Positions 60,575 through 64,000 of a DNA stretch of 64,000 nt are shown in pieces. Position numbers and translations under genes: made by a program. The DNA lies in NCBI GenBank assembly GCA_026075535.2, contig AP026542.1, forward strand, positions 10,726,001-10,790,000, read 5' to 3'. The first letter of the stretch is position 1. Every line of letters begins with the position of its first letter. This stretch comes from Tricholoma matsutake (lineage: Eukaryota; Basidiomycota; Agaricomycetes; Agaricales; Tricholomataceae). The notes beneath the pieces are model-generated. The model searched no databases, was not told the origin of the DNA, and saw only the letters and a program-made list of their open reading frames with translations.

Positions 60575-62019
60575 CTAATGTGACTCGATTATTGAGTTCA
60601 TTAAGAGGGGGATGTGGAACCGGAGGTGCAGATTCACTGAAGAGGGCAGTCGAGACACAAGATGATTCATCTGCTCCCCAGACATACTCTCGAACATACT
60701 TCGGTCATTTACACCAACGAGAGCCCAATGGAGATGCTCTATTTCTTGTTGGGGACTGCTGAACAGTCGCCGGCAATGTGGCCACTGTTTGAGCATTTGG
60801 AACAGACATGAAGGTAGTTGCAAGTGGTTGCAGAGTTGGGGCACCTGTGCTCATTCCATCTTCAACAAGGGGCACTGCGTCGATGGTTCGTGAGTTGTCG
60901 AGGCTTGGTAGGTTCTGAGGATGCGGAGGTAACAACAGGGTTGATTGGATTGTGGATCCATTGGATCTGGAGGTCGGTAAACTCTGTGAAGTTCGACAAT
61001 TCCAGGTCGCGTCGCTGAGCAGATTGGATTCGGATGGCACAGTCATAGTTAATGACTCAAGAGTGGAGCTGTATGGGGAGCGAAGCGAAGAACCATTGGA
61101 TGTGCTTGCTATACAAGAGAAGTTCTTGTTGTCGGTGTATGAAGACAAAGAGGGTGGCTTCAACCAGTGCCTCCCAAGTGATAACCCAGTCGCCATGTGT
61201 TTTGACCATTTTGGCTGGTGTGGAAGAACCGTGGAGCAATTCGACGTGCTTTCCAAGCTCAATGGATTCTCAAGTTTCATGGGAGATAGTGTAGAGATTT
61301 GAGAAGACATGATCGAGGTCGATGGCATTGCCGCTAAGGAGGTTGAGCCATTTGGATTGAGGAAATTGGGGCACGGCTCGGTTACTGTTGAGCAATGACG
61401 ATCTCGCGCATTTGACATCCCGAGAGAAATTCTCGAGTAGAGCTTGGGTTTTCTGTAAGGATGGTGATAGCCTTGAAGTTGAATCGAACGCCGCATCCAT
61501 TGGTTCATTCCATGGCAAGGCTTTGTAGTCCAACCGTGTTCATCGCTTATAGTCTTCGTCTCCCTCATCTGAACTTCCTGAAGGTGAACGGGCTCGCTTA
61601 GATGGGCCAGCAATGTGGGCTTCTTGCTCTGGATGTTCGCTCCCATCGCGCCGCTCGCCTGACTGATTTCCTCCAAGCAATTCCCTTGTTTCATCAATTC
61701 TCCTTCCTGCACCTGTCTGGTATTGTTCAAAGTTGTCGAGCATATTGAGATAGGATCCGTAAGCCGAGACAAAAGACTCTTCTTCGACGCTTTCATGCGG
61801 GATTGTTTGTTGAAGTAATAAGGTGGCTTTCAGTTTCGAAATTTTGTCTGCTCTGAATTGTTGAACGATTTCGAGGCATTTGTCCACAGTCCCTTTCTGA
61901 AGGTGGAATGTTTCCGGGATGCTTCCAGTCCCTTGGCTCGGCAACGTTGCACTGCTGGTTGGTGTTTCACCATGTTGGGTCATAACGCTATCGTGAGACA
62001 AAGTCAATGTGAGGAACAA
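60575..62019 (-). pseudogene. Ngaro gag-like ORF
   Basis: First block (62,019-61,540) starts near MTQHGETPTSSATLPSQ and ends in a basic/acidic tail, KRARSPSGSSDEGDEDYKR. The next blocks carry RAVPQFPQSKWLNLLSGNAI then DLDHVFSNLY, and HGDWVITWEALVEATLFVF; this FP-W-LL-G-DLDHV signature is shared by gag proteins of basidiomycete YR retroelements, as I recall. A cysteine-bearing C-terminal region follows. Several stops and frameshifts. Boundaries with RT are approximate. Confidence 0.75.
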
Positions 62020-62025
62020 ATTTTA

Positions 62026-62382
62026 TAAGCGCAAATTCAGAAGCTACATGCACGAGAGTAGATAAGAAGGGAGCGACCGATCAAAGAAAAGAAGATGCAC
62101 CCAAGGCACGAGAGTAAGAGAAGAAGGAAGCAACAAAGAGACTCTTGTGCCATGGGTGAATACATAACAAAGCAAGTGAGACTGATGTCGTCATAGTGAG
62201 GAAAGCTGACACGGCAGCCTGAGCACTGAGCACATATGACAAGAGGGAGCTGGAAGCTCGTGAGGTGTTATGCAAAGCATGTAACCTCAAGAAAGGGCCA
62301 CGGAAATGGCATGGCAATGGGCTATGTGGTCAGGATCCCTCACGATGATTAGCCTTGAGTAAACAATAGTTTAAACCCAATT
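62026..62382 (-). repeat. Ngaro split repeat A1
   Basis: A 357-bp upstream repeat, nearly identical to A2. The few differences are mostly C/T or G/A (for example CGAGAG against TGAGAG). It would hold the promoter for the minus-strand transcript. Confidence 0.88.
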
Positions 62383-62935
62383 CAAAATGTCACATTCTGT
62401 CACACATTTTGCCTTCCACCCAATGCCTCGAAGATGTTTTTCAGATACTTCTGCCCTTTAGAGAACTGAATAAAGTCACAGGTGATCATTTTGATCTGTT
62501 AATTCGATGTCTCTCTTTGCACACCCATACTTCAAATGAGTTCATATATGGATTCACATCCAGTGTACCCTATAGTCCGAAAAGACTCCGAGAGCAAAAG
62601 CTGGCCGCCGAGATCGTTTGAGAAGTGTGATTTTGAAAAACTCTCTACCATTTTGAATGCCGCTACACGTGATAGTATGCTCAAAGCCTTTGTCGGCATC
62701 TCTCTGCTTGCCGAAATCGCTTCCACCTGATCCCTAACCTCTGCCACAGCATCCCCTGTCCGATACTTCGGTGCATCTCACACGGCTACCCGTAACCGTG
62801 GATCATATCCACACTTGATCCTTGCCTTTGCAATTTCCACCGCATTTCCGTACGTACATGCTTGGTGACGAGGCTGTACGCACCGTTGAGAGGAGTTTTG
62901 CCAGAGGCAATCCGTCTTCCCCAAAGTCGTAGACC
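62383..62935 (+). other. Degraded protein-like sequence upstream of a kinase-like fragment
   Basis: Short plus-strand frames (ESKSWPPRSFEKCDFEKLST, then DSMLKAFVGISLLAEIAST) look protein-like and could be the upstream part of the kinase-like relic, but no motif can be named. There are several stops. Confidence 0.25.
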
Positions 62936-63287
62936 TTATGAAGATTCCAATAATGCGCTCGATATGGATGCGCAATCACGCCACTTGTGCAGAATCTCCA
63001 AGACATAGTTATTCCGTGGATATTACGGTGTTTGGTGACTCTTGAAAGTCCTTGCCCTTGAAGATGTCGGTACCGCGATCGCTGAAGAAGGACCAATCGA
63101 CACCCAGATGAGGACGAAGATGAAATCCGCCCTGGCTCGCATTCACTCGGCAGGACATGTTGATGGGGACATTGTACGATGCAACTTCTGCAAGAACGCT
63201 AATGGGGCAGTCTTGGTTGACTTAAAGACGTCGGCGGCGGGACGCCCAGAAATGGAGGCTGAATTGGCTGGTATTGATGCATGGTAG
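62936..63287 (+). pseudogene. Protein-kinase-fold fragment (FunK1/APH-like)
   Basis: After a broken lead-in (a QNLQDIVIPWI phrase in one frame, YGVW in another), the frame 63042-63287 reads VLALEDVGTAIAEEG, then ALARIHSAGHVDGDIVRCNF and GAVLVDLKTSAAGRPEMEAE. H-x-D-G-D-x4-N matches the catalytic loop of kinase-like proteins expanded in agarics, and VDL the DFG position. The Arg before Asn-Phe appears as Cys (TGC), again a CGC-to-TGC type change. The N-lobe is missing and a frameshift is present near 63,030, so it is a relic. Confidence 0.5.
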
Positions 63288-64000
63288 ACTGGTCCTTAGG
63301 TAATTTTTGCAGACCAACGAAGGGTTATTCTCTCTTGAGTTTACGGTCGATTAAGAGGAGTATGAGGTGAGCCGCTCTCGTTGTTGTCGAATAACCTTGG
63401 TGCATATTGTGAAACGAAAGAGGCTGCAGGCTGCTATTCAAGTGCTACTCACCTCCATCCAGTCAGGGCCACAGAACGAGAGTGTTCTAGATCGTACTCG
63501 CATTATTGATACCGTGCCTACTGCCCAGTTTTGTTAAGCAATGATGCAAAAGAAATATAGAACCGAACTCCATTTCATCCACTGCCTCAGGATTCAGGAA
63601 CCGTTGTACTTCTGACAGACTTTGACAGGAGTCATTCCAGGTTTTACGCGACCTTTGAGTAACATCATGGAAGATGACGACATCAATCCACGTGCGCTAC
63701 AGGTGACTTAACAGGAACCCGCTCTCTAGAGATGGTCACACGACCTTGCCTGCACAAGTCTGTGGGCAATTCAGCTCACCGTTCACGATGCAAGATAAGA
63801 GCTGGATCAAACTGTATTTTCCAGTAGTACTCAGGTCTTCAGCCTGAGCATGCGTTTGCGATACGTGGAGATTGAACAACACAGATTTTAACTTTCTACT
63901 TTACCGGATGCGTCATAGGCAGCTTTGAGTACGGTGATTCTTCAGATGATGGATTTCATCATTCATGTCTTTTGTTTTTCGGTCCGACATCGGCTCTCTA
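63288..64000. other. No gene recognised
   Basis: More balanced base composition than the transposon regions, but no frame longer than chance and no recognisable motif. It could be the decayed flank of the kinase-like fragment. Confidence 0.35.

Larger units (their letters stand above)
57065..62382 (-). mobile_element. Ngaro-like tyrosine-recombinase retrotransposon with split direct repeats
   Basis: Minus-strand order: repeat A1 (62382-62026), gag, RT, RNase H, tyrosine recombinase, repeat B1 (57746-57645), A2 (57643-57287), about 120 bp, B2 (57165-57065). A1 and A2 are both 357 bp and nearly identical; B1 and B2 are about 101 bp. This A1-ORFs-B1-A2-B2 pattern and the recombinase define Ngaro elements of the DIRS order. 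No target duplication is expected. All ORFs carry stops or lost catalytic residues. Confidence 0.9.

Overview
The window is transposon-packed, gene-poor DNA from a fungus, most likely an ectomycorrhizal agaric close to Tricholoma. The evidence is short GTAAGT...CTAAC...TAG intron-like sequences, basidiomycete-type Gypsy chromoviruses, a Ngaro-type tyrosine-recombinase retroelement and abundant hAT relics. One element (37974-52182) has 426-bp LTR sequence. If its nested insert and a 92-bp gap in one LTR are accounted for, its length is 6,047 bp. From memory and unchecked, these match the published size of marY1 of Tricholoma matsutake. No intact single-copy host gene can be supported. A kinase-like fragment near 63.2 kb and a RecQ-like helicase fragment inside a transposon are the only host-type coding relics.

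Layout. 1-6.4 kb: simple-sequence repeats, repeated 'hairpin plus intron' modules, hairpin arrays, two tRNA-derived SINE-like copies with a GGAGTCC minisatellite, the C-terminus of a hAT transposase, and a Copia gag on the minus strand with its LTR. 6.75-12.3 kb: a decayed Copia element with both LTRs; its reverse-transcriptase gene is split by a 660-bp CACTA-type foldback element. 13.1-17.6 kb: a third SINE-like copy and a 3.3-kb hAT element that holds a foldback element and a second hAT element loaded with hairpin arrays. 18.45-18.78 kb: a TA-flanked mariner-like MITE. 18.9-35.3 kb: an old marY1-like Gypsy (A1, minus strand) broken by a helicase-fragment carrier, a hAT MITE, an 8.15-kb Gypsy (B, plus strand) and a solo LTR of the B family. 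35.5-37.9 kb: a small LTR element with 142-bp LTRs and an unusual non-pol protein. 38.0-52.2 kb: a second marY1-like Gypsy (A2, plus) interrupted in its gag zinc knuckle by an 8.25-kb Gypsy (C, minus). 52.5-55.4 kb: an inverted-repeat element containing a hAT element. 57.1-62.4 kb: a Ngaro-like element with A1-ORFs-B1-A2-B2 split repeats. 62.4-64 kb: degraded host-like sequence.

Three things stand out. Gypsy C carries a long, intact, oppositely oriented gene between pol and its downstream LTR. It encodes an Ala/Glu/Lys repeat rod plus a cysteine-rich domain and has its own AATAAA. Gypsy B carries two extra 3' ORFs, a CCHC protein and a one-pass membrane protein, and has a textbook G-GGT-TTT -1 frameshift site at the gag stop. 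Nearly all decay is CpG transition: B has about 19 premature stops, all TGA and no frameshifts, and the two LTRs of C differ at about 20 sites, all but one at CpG. Many target-site duplications are still readable, so the insertion order can be reconstructed.
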